DNA of 64,000 nt from Nostoc sp. FACHB-973. GTDB taxonomy: Bacteria; Cyanobacteriota; Cyanobacteriia; Cyanobacteriales; Nostocaceae. Below the pieces are notes generated by a model, which was not told the DNA's origin, did no database searches, and worked only from the letters and a program-made list of their open reading frames with translations. The DNA lies in the NCBI RefSeq assembly GCF_014698115.1, contig NZ_JACJSJ010000020.1, forward strand, positions 37,132 to 101,131. The letters are read 5' to 3'. Of this stretch, positions 1 to 8,898 are shown piece by piece. Numbering within the stretch: position 1 is the first letter of the stretch; each line of letters starts with the position of its first letter. The position numbers and the translations under genes are program-made.

Positions 1-577
1 AGATTTCATATTGATTGATAGTTATTAGAAATAAATATTTGTTTAGGCTTGACCAAATAGTAGCCCACTATCATAAAATGCGATCGCAGAAAGTAGCCTA
101 ATATAGATTTTCCTCAAATTATTGTGAGGAATGTATGATAAATATCATTTGAAGTGACAAACATTTTAAGGAAATAATTCCTTTGATGTTTGATTAACAA
201 GGGGTGTAGAGACAATTTCTTTGGTATTTTGTCCGTAAGTTCGCATAAACAAAATAAAATTAGATACTTAATCAGGAAATTCATTTGTATAAAACAATAA
301 AAATTTAGTGAAACCGCTAGCGGTTTCAACAAAGCGTCCATTGCCAAACCTAGAAGAAATCTAGGCTGTATATTTCATCTTCCACTTGGAAAGGTTGCCT
401 TTGAAGAGGCACTGTACTTCCCTGAAGATGATAAAATGTACGAAAAATTTGAATAAACACTGGCTGCCCAGTAGATATCTATAATATTAACAAACAAGCT
501 GATGCTAAAACCAATTTTCTGGATTTGAATATTGATATATTTCAAGGTATGTTGACTTTTTCCCAAAAGTCCCTTTA
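1..577. other. intergenic/left edge, no gene seen
   Basis: No open frame here looks like a real gene; the available frames are short, AT-rich and resemble no family I know. The only structure is a perfect 20-base palindrome at 309-328 (TGAAACCGCT and its complement), which could form a hairpin or bind a dimeric regulator. The rest is AT-rich and may carry the promoter of the downstream ycf20 gene, but I cannot point to a convincing -35/-10 pair. Confidence 0.5.
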
Positions 578-910
578 ATGCAAAACACACGTCTTAATAA
601 CTTGTTCAGTGCCATTGCTAGACAGTCGGGGCAATGGTTTCTAAATCCCTGGCGGCGACTATCGTTGCTGATAATTAGCTTTTTGTTCGGTTTTTTTCTG
701 GGAAACGCAGTTTCTACCACAGCCGGTCAACGCGCAGAATTAGATATTGTGGCAGCTGGTTTTTTAGTACTGTTAACGGAAATTACTAGCAGAATATTTT
801 ACAGCCAGAGTTTTTTCACCAGGCGATCGCTCTTGGTAGACTCATTAAATCTTTTGAAAGTTGGCTTCACCTACAGCCTGTTTCTCGAAGCCTTTAAGTT
901 GGGATCGTAG
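578..910 (+). CDS. ycf20: Ycf20-like (DUF565) membrane protein
   Basis: 110-residue protein matching the Ycf20/DUF565 family of cyanobacteria and plastids in length and layout. An amphipathic start is followed by a hydrophobic segment at about residues 28-46 (LLIISFLFGFFLGNAVSTT), a conserved AELDIVAAGF stretch and a second hydrophobic segment at 55-70. In plastids and algae Ycf20 has been linked to non-photochemical quenching; the cyanobacterial role is not settled. The ATG at 578 is the only sensible start, though no strong Shine-Dalgarno sequence is visible. The stop at 908-910 lies immediately before the first ATG of the glycerate kinase frame, so the two are probably co-transcribed. Confidence 0.8.
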   Translation: MQNTRLNNLFSAIARQSGQWFLNPWRRLSLLIISFLFGFFLGNAVSTTAGQRAELDIVAAGFLVLLTEITSRIFYSQSFFTRRSLLVDSLNLLKVGFTYSLFLEAFKLGS

Positions 911-911
911 G

Positions 912-1940
912 ATGGGGATGAGGGAGATGAGGGGGATGAGGGAGATGGGGAAGCAAGAAGCAAGAGAAGCGGCGTTAGCAGATGGGTTGAGGGCAAAGGC
1001 TTTTGGGATTACGCCGGAAAATGTAGATGAGGTGATAGAAAAGCGATCGCATTTACTACAATCTATCTTGCCAGCTTTTAACGAGCTCTGCCAAACTACC
1101 CTCCAAAAAGAAGCCAAGGAAATGTTACAAGTTTTGTGGGACTTGTGGCTGCCTTTGGGGATCAAACTCGCATCGCACCGCCAACAGTTGGGACGACCTT
1201 TGATTCAGGGGATTTTGGGAGGACAAGGGACTGGGAAAACCACAATGTGCAAAATTCTCAGCTTGATTCTCGATCGCTTGGGATACCGAACTGTAAGTTT
1301 GTCTTTGGATGACTTATATAAAACTTATAGCGATCGCTTACTCCTAACACAGCAAGATCCCCGCTTGATTTGGCGCGGCCCCCCAGGAACCCACGATGTA
1401 GATTTGGGCTTAAATTTACTAGATGAAATCCGCCAATTGCAAAGCCCAGTTATGGTTCCGCGTTTTGATAAATCTGCCTATGGGGGTGCTGGCGATCGCA
1501 CTAATCCAGAAATCTTTACAAACATAGATATTCTACTATTTGAAGGTTGGTTTGTCGGTGTCCGACCAATTAACGCAGATTTATTTGATACTGCACCGCC
1601 GCCAATTGTTACAGATGAAGATAAAGCATTTGCCCGCGATATGAATGTTCGCCTCCACGATTACTTACCACTGTGGGAGCGATTAGACAGCTTAATTGTC
1701 CTGTATCCCACCGATTACCGCTGTTCTTTGGAGTGGCGCAAACAAGCAGAACAACAGATGATTGCTGCGGGTAAATCGGGGATGAGCAATGCAGAGATAG
1801 AGCAATTTGTCAATTATTTTTGGCGATCGCTTCACCCGGAATTATTCATCAAACCCTTAGTAAAAGATGCAACAGCGGTTGATTTAGTAATTGAGATTAA
1901 TGGCGATCGGAGTATTGGTACAATAATTCGTAATTCGTAA
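912..1940 (+). CDS. D-glycerate 3-kinase (plant-type GLYK)
   Basis: P-loop kinase of the plant/cyanobacterial GLYK family, which phosphorylates D-glycerate to 3-phosphoglycerate in the last step of photorespiration. The Walker A motif GGQGTGKTT is about 100 residues in. It is followed by SLDDLYKT, the acidic substrate-site segment WRGPPGTHDVDLG and the Walker B-like DILLFEGWFVG. The start is uncertain: five in-frame ATGs lie between 912 and 947 in a GGGGATGAGGGAGATGAGG-like tract, coding for an odd Met/Arg/Glu-rich run; the last (945) gives MGKQEAREAAL. An upstream in-frame ATG at 861 would overlap ycf20. The stop codon sits in a TAATTCG tandem repeat, so both ends of the gene are made of repeat DNA. 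Confidence 0.88.
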   Translation: MGMREMRGMREMGKQEAREAALADGLRAKAFGITPENVDEVIEKRSHLLQSILPAFNELCQTTLQKEAKEMLQVLWDLWLPLGIKLASHRQQLGRPLIQGILGGQGTGKTTMCKILSLILDRLGYRTVSLSLDDLYKTYSDRLLLTQQDPRLIWRGPPGTHDVDLGLNLLDEIRQLQSPVMVPRFDKSAYGGAGDRTNPEIFTNIDILLFEGWFVGVRPINADLFDTAPPPIVTDEDKAFARDMNVRLHDYLPLWERLDSLIVLYPTDYRCSLEWRKQAEQQMIAAGKSGMSNAEIEQFVNYFWRSLHPELFIKPLVKDATAVDLVIEINGDRSIGTIIRNS

Positions 1941-1957
1941 TTCGTAATTCGTAATTC
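1924..1957 (+). repeat. TAATTCG heptamer tandem repeat
   Basis: Nearly five head-to-tail copies of a 7-base unit (TAATTCG). They begin inside the last codons of the glycerate kinase gene and supply its TAA stop. Such short tandemly repeated sequences are typical of heterocystous cyanobacteria. Confidence 0.9.
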
Positions 1958-1963
1958 TTGTAG

Positions 1964-1983
1964 AGACGCGATTCATCGCGTCT
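1964..1983. terminator. hairpin between convergent genes
   Basis: Perfect inverted repeat AGACGCGAT / ATCGCGTCT with a 2-base spacer, between the convergent glycerate kinase gene and the broken gene on the minus strand. A second copy in the opposite orientation lies at 6525-6544, again between two converging genes. A bidirectional terminator is a reasonable reading. There is no long T-run, and the same sequence family may simply be a dispersed palindrome. Confidence 0.45.
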
Positions 1984-1988
1984 AACTC

Positions 1989-2940
1989 CTACGGATTTGA
2001 CCCCGATTTAGAAGCATTACTAAACAACCAAGATAAAAGATTAGCAACCGTAGCAGCCCCAAAAGAGAACAGCGCAATAATCGCATCACGAGGTAAAACA
2101 CCATCTAACCAGCTACCCCGGATTCTCGAAACTGGAAAATCAGGATCTAGACCGATTTGAATCTCTGTCGTCTTCCCAAAAAACCGCGCTTCTATACCTT
2201 TTTTTTCTGGGAAAATTCCTAAATGTCGTATTTCTTCAATATTTAGAGGACTATTAGCATCTTCTCCCATAAGAAACTGATTTTTTTTAACGTCCCTCTC
2301 CTGTTCTGCCATGCGGATTTTCCCTTCTACAATAGTAGAAATCTTTAAATCGTCTCTGGCATCTTTACCAGTTCTATCTACATTTAAAAATTGCAGATTT
2401 TCAGCTTTTATATTTCCTCTAAACCATTGTTCTGATTCATATCTGGGAGTTTTCGCTACAGTAATATTAAGACTGGCATCTTCCATTAACTCTAAATTAA
2501 CTTTATTATTTGGAGTTAAATTAAATTCTAATGTTGTTGGGTTATCTTGTTGGTTTGGCAATTTTAAATCTGGTAATTCATAACCTTCGACTATAACTTT
2601 GATTGGTTGCTGACCTAAAGATAAGTCTATTGTATTTGGCTTGATTTTCGGTTTTAAATTAGATTTCGTTTGCAGAGAAAAAGCCAGTTGATTACGATAA
2701 AAGTCATAACTGAGTCCAGTTACTTTTGTATTTGGCTGTAGCCGTAGTTATTCAAGGCTGATTTCACTGGACTCTTGAGGATTAACAGGACTAATAATCC
2801 ATCTACTATCATCGTCTTTAAGTTCAATTTTTAAATAGTCTAACTTATTAAATTCTGGCTGAGTTTTACTTTGAAAATTTCCTGTAAAAGTCAGGGTTTG
2901 TCTACCTTCATTTTCTAATTCTTTGATGCCGCGAATATTG
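1989..2940 (-). pseudogene. remnant of a membrane-anchored protein, in-frame stop
   Basis: A single minus-strand frame runs from about 2940 to 1989 and is interrupted once, by a TAA at 2748-2750. The 190-residue downstream part has its own ATG at 2561. Reading across the stop gives a continuous protein of about 315 residues that ends in a hydrophobic, Gly/Ala-rich segment (IIALFSFGAATVANLLSWLF), probably a C-terminal membrane anchor. The N-terminal end is missing: at about 2940 the sequence changes abruptly to a truncated Uma2 gene in another frame, which looks like a deletion joint. I do not recognise the family. The 1989-2561 part could still be translated from ATG 2561. Confidence 0.55.
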
Positions 2941-3262
2941 CGGCTTGACTTACAGTCGATTCTTTTTTCCACAAAGGTTCATTCCCTAAATTTGGGCGAT
3001 TGATTATTAATATATCTGGCGAATAAGCCGATTCACCTTCAAGTGCTTTGACTAATACAGTTTTTGGAATGTAATAAGGTAAATTTAGACGTTTGATATC
3101 AGCAGATATTTCTAGTGCTAAAAAACCCACAATATCTTCATGGTCTCCAACTGGTTGTGCCATTTCAACAATTACACCATCATGTAATTCGTATCTTCTG
3201 CCTTCGGGTCGCCACGCTGCAAAATCTTCAAAGGTTACTAGTTTGGGTATGGCTTGACTCAT
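2915..3262 (-). pseudogene. truncated Uma2-family (DUF820) nuclease
   Basis: The first 107 residues match the start of Uma2 family proteins (PD-(D/E)XK fold, abundant in cyanobacteria): VTFEDFAAWRPEGRRYELHDG, then a VGDHEDIVGFLALEI-type helix and YSPDILIINRP with the catalytic-site Asp. The usual continuation, a VVEVVS strand and the C-terminal third of the roughly 190-residue family, is absent. After STVSQAA the frame reads a few unrelated residues and stops at 2915. The E-x-V strand carrying the second acidic residue is lost, so this is very likely inactive. The break coincides with the start of the neighbouring broken gene. Confidence 0.75.
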
Positions 3263-3286
3263 AAATTTTTGCCTTAATACTTGCTT

Positions 3287-3922
3287 TTAAAGTTGACAAA
3301 TTGCTTTTAAAATTTGTAGCAACTGACTTGAACGCTCTCTTTCCATTAAATTTAATTCTGGCAACAGATAATAAATAGGGGGATTTTCTTGTTCGATATA
3401 GATAAACTGATAACTTCTACCATTAGTCGTTAATCCCCAAACTGATTTTTGATTATCTAAATTTTTATAAGCATAAGTGAGTAGCTGAGGTAAACCTGTT
3501 GAAATATCAATTTGACAATTTTTAGATTCAATTAACAGTACCCAAAAATATGTTTTAGATTTTGTATGCTGAGCTTTACTAACAGCTAAAATATCAAATC
3601 TACCTTTAATTTTAATATCTTCATCTTCAATTTCAATATCAGCAATATTTTCCTCCAAAACAATCTCGATCGGATAGCGATAAAAACCAGCTAATCTTAG
3701 TAAAGGCGCAACTGCCAGAAACTTTACCTGACCTTCAGAAACTTTGCCTATTGTAAGGTATCGATCAAAGTCATGCTGAATTTGTTTGAGTTCCTGCTGT
3801 TCTGCTTCCGTGAGAGGTTCCAGAGATAAATAGTTAGAAAATGAGTCATTGTACTGTCTTTGAAAACCAAACAGACGATGAACTTCTTCTAAGGAGAAAT
3901 TCCGAGCGTTGAGAATTGTCAT
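3287..3922 (-). CDS. HsdR N-terminal-like PD-(D/E)XK nuclease-fold protein
   Basis: 211-residue stand-alone protein resembling the nuclease region of type I restriction subunit R (HSDR_N-like), a common lone gene in Nostoc genomes. The fold signature is visible as an acidic strand, GRFDILAV at about residue 105, and WVLLIESKN at about 126-134, which gives the D...E-x-K triad. QLLTYAY and VWGLTTNGRSYQF follow, as in HsdR-like proteins. No helicase, specificity or methylase gene is adjacent, so it is not part of a complete restriction system here. Its position beside a broken Uma2 gene suggests an accessory island. Confidence 0.7.
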   Translation of the reverse strand: MTILNARNFSLEEVHRLFGFQRQYNDSFSNYLSLEPLTEAEQQELKQIQHDFDRYLTIGKVSEGQVKFLAVAPLLRLAGFYRYPIEIVLEENIADIEIEDEDIKIKGRFDILAVSKAQHTKSKTYFWVLLIESKNCQIDISTGLPQLLTYAYKNLDNQKSVWGLTTNGRSYQFIYIEQENPPIYYLLPELNLMERERSSQLLQILKAICQL

Positions 3923-4021
3923 ATATCTTTGCTTGATTCAGATACAACTCAATCCGAATTCCCTATATAAAACCTATCTTAACCATTCTCTGGTTGTTGA
4001 GAAATGATTTTTGAAAGTCCC

Positions 4022-5521
4022 TTAGCGCTTGACGGGATTCATCCACGCTTCTAATCGGCTAAATGCTTGGGAAGAAAGTAGCGTCAAACATAAATAAACC
4101 ACCGCTACACCCGCGTAAATTTCAAAGGCGCGATAGTTATCAGCAACAATTAGCTGTCCTTTGCGGAACAATTCTTCAAAACCAATCACTGCAACTAAGC
4201 TCGTATCTTTTAATAAACTGATAAACTCATTACCCAAGGGTGGAATCATGCGCCGGAAAGCTTGGGGAAAGATCACATAACTCATGGTTTGCACAGAACT
4301 CAAACCTAGTGATTGTGCTGCTTCACCTTGTCCTACTTCAATCGATTGAATTCCAGCACGTACAACTTCTGCAATATAAGCGGCGCTATTCAAACTTAAA
4401 GCAATGACTCCAGCGACTAGGCGATCGAAACTAAATGTCAAACCAAGTTCTTGCAAAATTGCAGGTAACCCAAAGTAAATCATAAAAATTTGCACTAGCA
4501 AAGGTGTTCCCCGAAAAAAATCTACATATGCCCTAGCTAACCAACGCAAAGGTGCAATATGAGAAAGGCGGATAATTCCAATCAAAGAACCGCCAATTAA
4601 ACCAAATACTACCGAAAGTATCGTTAATTGCAACGTTACCAAAGCTCCCTGTAATAAAGTCGGAACAGCCTGTAAAATCACATTAATTGAGGTGACTATT
4701 CCCGGAACAACAGCGCTAGTTTGATTGTCAAATGGTGATTTAGCTGGTAATAATGGCGGTTGGGTCTTAAACCATTTTTGGTAAAGTTGGGAATAAGTGC
4801 CATTTTTCAAAACCTTATCCAAACCATCATTGATTAATGCGAGATTCGGCGAATTTTTAGCAGTAGCAATTCCATAAAACTCCTCCGTCAGCAATTGCTG
4901 TACAACTTTAATTCCCTTCAAATTGCCTGTATTTATTGCATATAAAGTTACAGGTGCGTCATTAATTACCGCATCTACATTACCATTGAGTAATTCTTGT
5001 AAAGCTAGAGGTGCTGAATCAAAACTGCGAATTTGTACCCCAGGAACACTCTTAGCCTTTGCGGCACCAGTTGTGCCAATTTGGACTGCGATTTTTTGAT
5101 TTTTGAGACTATCAAAGCCAGTAATATTTTGATTATCCGCGCGAATTGCGATCGCCAACCCCGCTTTAAAATAAGGACGGGAAAAAGAAATCGTCTTCGC
5201 CCTCTCCTCTGTAATCGTAATGGAACTAATGGCCGCATCTACCGTTTTGGCTTGGAGGGCTGGGATAATGCCATCAAAAGGCATACTTTGAAAATTTACT
5301 TTAAACTTAGCAGCAGTGGCGATCGCATTCATCAAATCAATAGAAAAACCTTGCAACTCACCACCTTGTCCTTGAAACTCAAAAGGTGGAAACGCAGGTT
5401 CAGTAGCAACCCGCAGAGTTTTTCCTCCACTAGGGTTCACAGCACAGCCAGCCAGTAACAAACAACTAATACCAACAACCACACACCAACGCAGCCAACG
5501 CCCAAAACTAAATCCAGCCAT
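4022..5521 (-). CDS. bgtB: amino-acid ABC transporter, fused binding protein and permease
   Basis: 499-residue fusion. Residues 1-25 form a lipoprotein signal with lipobox LLAGC. Residues about 33-260 are a polar amino-acid binding protein (SBP_bac_3: FPPFEFQGQGGELQGFSIDLM, AISSITITEERAKTISFSRPY). Residues about 280-499 are the membrane permease (HEQRO-type family) with the EAA loop EAAQSLGLSSVQTM. This arrangement is that of cyanobacterial BgtB, part of the basic amino acid/glutamine uptake system that works with the ATPase BgtA. The ATPase gene is divergent, 225 bases upstream. The ATG at 5521 is preceded by GAAAGAG, an acceptable ribosome binding site. The substrate is inferred from the family. 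Confidence 0.85.
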   Translation of the reverse strand: MAGFSFGRWLRWCVVVGISCLLLAGCAVNPSGGKTLRVATEPAFPPFEFQGQGGELQGFSIDLMNAIATAAKFKVNFQSMPFDGIIPALQAKTVDAAISSITITEERAKTISFSRPYFKAGLAIAIRADNQNITGFDSLKNQKIAVQIGTTGAAKAKSVPGVQIRSFDSAPLALQELLNGNVDAVINDAPVTLYAINTGNLKGIKVVQQLLTEEFYGIATAKNSPNLALINDGLDKVLKNGTYSQLYQKWFKTQPPLLPAKSPFDNQTSAVVPGIVTSINVILQAVPTLLQGALVTLQLTILSVVFGLIGGSLIGIIRLSHIAPLRWLARAYVDFFRGTPLLVQIFMIYFGLPAILQELGLTFSFDRLVAGVIALSLNSAAYIAEVVRAGIQSIEVGQGEAAQSLGLSSVQTMSYVIFPQAFRRMIPPLGNEFISLLKDTSLVAVIGFEELFRKGQLIVADNYRAFEIYAGVAVVYLCLTLLSSQAFSRLEAWMNPVKR

Positions 5522-5655
5522 ACTCTTTCATTTCTTCCTTCGCGCTCTTCGCGTTCTTTGCGGTTCGTTCCAAATATTACAATCAACTTTAGAGCAGGAC
5601 TTATGCAAAATTATCAAAAAAACATCCCATCCCTGCGGGACGCTCCGCGAACGTA

Positions 5656-5724
5656 GGGTAGCACAGCTGTGCTACCCGAAAAATGTACAAATAATTTGGG
5701 ATAATTTATTTTTTGGAAGTCCCT
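5656..5724. repeat. palindrome plus conserved AT-rich tail (MITE-like)
   Basis: A perfect 22-base palindrome (GGGTAGCACAG / CTGTGCTACCC, 5656-5677) is followed by an AT-rich tail that ends TTTTTTGGAAGTCCCT. The same tail follows a different hairpin at 57256-57328, and its last 15 bases recur at about 4008-4023. The palindrome alone recurs at 13310-13331. The element fills much of the divergent promoter region between the bgtB-like and bgtA-like genes, so it could influence their expression. Confidence 0.75.
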
Positions 5725-5746
5725 AACAGAGGAACTGACACAGCCA

Positions 5747-6511
5747 ATGAACAATTCCACCCCCGCAATTATTTTTGACAATATCGAAAAAAGCTTTGGT
5801 TCCCTCAAAGTTCTCAAAGGAATCACAGGCGAAATCAAGCGGGGAGAAGTTGTTGCAGTTATTGGTTCTTCCGGCTGTGGTAAAAGTACTCTCCTGCGCT
5901 GCTTTAACCGTTTGGAAACCATCAACAGCGGACGGTTGATAGTCAACGGTATCAACTTATCCCAACCCACTGTCAACTATAGCCAACTGCGGCAACTGCG
6001 AACACAAGTAGGCATGGTTTTCCAGCAATTCAATTTGTTTCCCCATCTCAGTGTCCTGGAAAATATGACACTTGCACCGCGTAAAGTACTGGGTAAAACA
6101 CCGAAAGAAAGCGCCCAACTAGCGGGATTATATCTGGAAAAAGTTGGTTTATTTGACAAAGCCTCTGCTTATCCCGAACAACTTTCTGGCGGACAAAAAC
6201 AACGAGTCGCGATCGCCCGTAGTTTATGTATGAATCCCCAGATCATGCTATTCGACGAACCCACCAGCGCCCTAGATCCGGAACTCGTCGGTGAAGTTCT
6301 CCAAGTGATGCAGCAATTAGCCGCAGAAGGGATGACAATGGCGATCGTCACCCATGAAATGCAATTTGCTAAAGAAGTAGCTCATCAGGTGATTTTTTTA
6401 GATAAAGGTGTTGTGGCAGAACAAGGTTCAGCTTACGAAGTTCTCACCAATCCCCAAAGCGATCGCCTACGTACTTTCCTCAGTCGCCTTCAAATAATTC
6501 CTAATTCGTAA
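5747..6511 (+). CDS. bgtA: polar amino-acid ABC transporter ATPase
   Basis: 254-residue ABC ATPase of the GlnQ/HisP type. Walker A is GSSGCGKST at about residue 37. Q-loop VFQQFNLFPHLSVLENM, signature LSGGQKQR, Walker B IMLFDEPTSALDPE and switch His in VTHEMQFA are all intact. It is divergent from the fused binding-protein/permease gene at 4022-5521, its obvious partner. In cyanobacteria the shared ATPase BgtA energises more than one amino-acid permease, so it may serve others encoded elsewhere. The start ATG at 5747 gives the expected N-terminus. Confidence 0.87.
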   Translation: MNNSTPAIIFDNIEKSFGSLKVLKGITGEIKRGEVVAVIGSSGCGKSTLLRCFNRLETINSGRLIVNGINLSQPTVNYSQLRQLRTQVGMVFQQFNLFPHLSVLENMTLAPRKVLGKTPKESAQLAGLYLEKVGLFDKASAYPEQLSGGQKQRVAIARSLCMNPQIMLFDEPTSALDPELVGEVLQVMQQLAAEGMTMAIVTHEMQFAKEVAHQVIFLDKGVVAEQGSAYEVLTNPQSDRLRTFLSRLQIIPNS

Positions 6512-6524
6512 TACTTGGTCTTTT

Positions 6525-6544
6525 AGACGCGATGAATCGCGTCT
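6525..6544. terminator. hairpin between convergent genes (second copy)
   Basis: Perfect inverted repeat AGACGCGAT / ATCGCGTCT with spacer GA, inverted relative to the copy at 1964-1983. It lies between bgtA and the small minus-strand gene that converges on it, and likewise next to TAATTCG-type sequence. It probably acts as a bidirectional transcription stop or is a dispersed repeat. Confidence 0.45.
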
Positions 6545-6558
6545 CTACATGAATGCTT

Positions 6559-6765
6559 TTATAAATATTCACGTAAGAAATCAAAGGGGTCATCCTCCCA
6601 ACAAGGTTCAGGTATCAGCCAAAACAAATTAGTGTGGATGTCGGCTTCAATTTCATCACCATCATCTCTGTCAAATAATTCTATTAAAGCTGTCCAATCA
6701 CGCTCTCTCAGTGATGTTAAAGATGGGGTATATACCTGGAAATTATCTGAGTAATTCACGGGCAA
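6559..6765 (-). CDS. small acidic hypothetical protein
   Basis: 68-residue, strongly acidic frame with several Trp residues (WTALIELFDRDDGDEIEAD, PEPCWEDDPFDFL). No family recognised. It starts with ATG at 6765 and converges with bgtA. Composition and a clean start and stop favour a real gene over chance, but nothing else supports it. Confidence 0.4.
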   Translation of the reverse strand: MPVNYSDNFQVYTPSLTSLRERDWTALIELFDRDDGDEIEADIHTNLFWLIPEPCWEDDPFDFLREYL

Positions 6766-6938
6766 ATTTTGAATTTAGTGCTGTAAAAAAATAGCTTTAT
6801 GGTTTATAAATAATTATTAGCTTTTATAAGCGCAATTTAAGAGTTACATTGATCCGATTAACTATGACCATTATTATGAGTGTCTCACAACTTAAATGAG
6901 ACTACTATAGTATTTCTTACATAATTACAAACTTAAAT

Positions 6939-7631
6939 TTACTCAGACTGGAAAAATTCTTCGGGCTGGGACTCTACTATTTCTACGCCAAACACTTCTG
7001 CAAAGCACTCTGCTACATGAAAACGCACTTCTTGGCAGGTAATATTTGGAACCCATTCGGCTAAACTGCCTACAGGTTTATCAGAGATACCACAGGGTAC
7101 AATCCGCTCAAACCCTGTCATGTCTGGACAAACATTTAATGCAAAGCCATGCATGGTAATCCAACGGCTGACTTTAATGCCAATAGCCGCAACTTTTCGC
7201 CCTTGTAACCAAACACCAGTAAAAGCCGGAATTCTTTCTCCCTGCAATCGATAAACTGCTAATACGCGAATTATGACTTCTTCGAGTTGGCGTAAGTACC
7301 AGTGCAAGTCTTGACGATAACGTTGCAGATTTAAAATTGGATACCCCACCAGTTGACCAGGACAATGGTAAGTCACTTCGCCGCCCCGTTCCACCCTATG
7401 CACATTATACTGACTTTTGTCAATATCAAATTTGAGAAAATCTGAGTTGGCTCCTTGTCCCAAAGTGTAGACGGGTGGATGCTCTAGGAGAATTAACACG
7501 TCATCTAGACTGGGGTCATGGATGCGTTGAGTCAGGAGCGATCGCTGCCATGCATGAGCGTCTAAGTAAGGCATTAATCCTTGGTTATACAGCAAACAAC
7601 GGTTTTGGTGTGGTTTATTACTATGGATCAT
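6939..7631 (-). CDS. lipB: octanoyltransferase (lipoate biosynthesis)
   Basis: LipB transfers octanoyl groups from acyl carrier protein to lipoyl domains of 2-oxoacid dehydrogenases and glycine-cleavage H protein. Diagnostic segments are [15 protein letters not shown], the conserved [18 protein letters not shown], the catalytic Lys in [12 protein letters not shown] and the catalytic Cys in [10 protein letters not shown], followed by IVPCGI. The chosen ATG at 7631 gives MIHSNKPHQ and the usual length of about 230 residues; an upstream in-frame ATG at 7670 would add 13 hydrophobic residues without family support. Confidence 0.92.
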   Translation of the reverse strand: MIHSNKPHQNRCLLYNQGLMPYLDAHAWQRSLLTQRIHDPSLDDVLILLEHPPVYTLGQGANSDFLKFDIDKSQYNVHRVERGGEVTYHCPGQLVGYPILNLQRYRQDLHWYLRQLEEVIIRVLAVYRLQGERIPAFTGVWLQGRKVAAIGIKVSRWITMHGFALNVCPDMTGFERIVPCGISDKPVGSLAEWVPNITCQEVRFHVAECFAEVFGVEIVESQPEEFFQSE

Positions 7632-7675
7632 GCCAAAAATCAACTGTAAAACGAACGAAATATATTTCAAGTTAG

Positions 7676-8247
7676 AGGACTGGAGTCAACAAATGTCAAG
7701 CTTTGCAAAGGAATTTAAAGGAAAGTCAAGGGAACATGCATTAGAAAATACAAAGTGCTAGCTTGAATATATAACCTTAATAGGTGTTGGGAGGAATTCT
7801 CTACAATCAGCATCAGGCCAAGAGAATAGAAATGAATGTACTGGCTGATGACTCTAATAACATTGTTTGCATTTCAAACAAAATCGACTTCCACAAAACT
7901 TGTGTTCTTGATCAACAGCAAGCAAACCTCAACCGGACGTACAAGGAGCAACTATCAAAAGTTCTGTAAGCCTTGCTTTAAAAGAGAAAGTAGTCACAGC
8001 TGCTACTGTTAAGATATCTTCATCAAAGAGTTCTAAGTCGATATCCAATTGGATATCAGCGCAGAGATGGGGAAGTAAATCAAGGATATACTTGGAAAAA
8101 ACTCAGATGCAGCTAGCTCAGAGACAGCACAGCAGCAGTAAATGATAAAAGTTCACAATTTGTTTTGGCGGGAGTGATATACCTTACCGCAACTTCTTTT
8201 CATACAAAGCAAATTCACACATCCAAATATTCAGCGGGAGAGTTTAC
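7676..8247 (+). promoter_or_regulatory. long leader/upstream region of lrtA (hpf)
   Basis: About 570 bases with no convincing complete gene precede the hpf/lrtA start. A small frame (ATG 7832, 45 residues, stop 7969) is open. About where it ends, a second frame begins and stays open from about 7915 to a TGA near 8143, rich in Ser and Lys. This could be one small gene broken by a frameshift, or chance. In other cyanobacteria lrtA has a long untranslated leader that controls light-dependent transcript stability (established for Synechococcus PCC 7002). This region is positioned to play that role. GGGAGAG just before ATG 8248 can serve as ribosome binding site. Confidence 0.45.
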
Positions 8248-8898
8248 ATGAAGCTTGTCATCCACGGCAAAAATATTGAAATCACCGATGCAATTCGTGA
8301 GTATGTACATCAAAAAATTGAAAAAGCAGTTAGTCACTTTCAGAGCATTACAAATGAAGTGGATGTGCATCTTAGCGTAGCCCGAAATCCCCGAATTAAT
8401 CCTAGACAAGCGGCTGAAGTAACTATTTATGCCAATGGCAGTGTGATCCGTGCGGAGGAAAGCAGCGAAAACTTATACGCCAGCATTGACTTAGTTGCAG
8501 ATAAAATCGCCCGTCAACTGCGGAAATACAAAGAACGGCGTCAAGATCAGAAAACTCATGCCCAACCAACAGAAGAAGTTGTTGCAGAGTCAGTAGTAGT
8601 CACAGATTTAATTGGCGATCGCACTCCCGAACTACCCAGCGAAGTCGTCCGCACCAAATATTTTTCGATGGCTCCGATGACCCTTGCAGAAGCCTTGGAA
8701 CAGCTGCAACTCGTAGGACACGACTTTTATATGTTCCGCAATGCTGAAACAGGCGAGATAAATGTCATTTATGAACGTAACCACGGCGGTTATGGCGTAA
8801 TTCAACCCCGCAATAGTAACGGTCATACCAACGGCAAGAATGGCAAGTCAGCTCACGCGAATGTTGTGATGGCGGAAAAGTCGCATTTGAGTAAATGA
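8248..8898 (+). CDS. lrtA: long-form ribosome hibernation factor (light-repressed LrtA)
   Basis: 216-residue long HPF. The N-terminal domain (residues 1-100; [33 protein letters not shown]) is the S30AE/YfiA ribosome-binding fold. After an acidic linker, the C-terminal domain (about 133-195; [44 protein letters not shown]) is the dimerisation module that pairs ribosomes into 100S particles. Cyanobacterial members are called LrtA and accumulate in the dark or under stress. The gene stands alone, followed by a low-complexity repeat and converging with prxQ. Confidence 0.93.
   Translation: MKLVIHGKNIEITDAIREYVHQKIEKAVSHFQSITNEVDVHLSVARNPRINPRQAAEVTIYANGSVIRAEESSENLYASIDLVADKIARQLRKYKERRQDQKTHAQPTEEVVAESVVVTDLIGDRTPELPSEVVRTKYFSMAPMTLAEALEQLQLVGHDFYMFRNAETGEINVIYERNHGGYGVIQPRNSNGHTNGKNGKSAHANVVMAEKSHLSK

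Noticed and set aside
3287..3922. Part of a type I restriction-modification system
   Set aside because: Only a stand-alone nuclease-like domain; no HsdM, HsdS or helicase region nearby.
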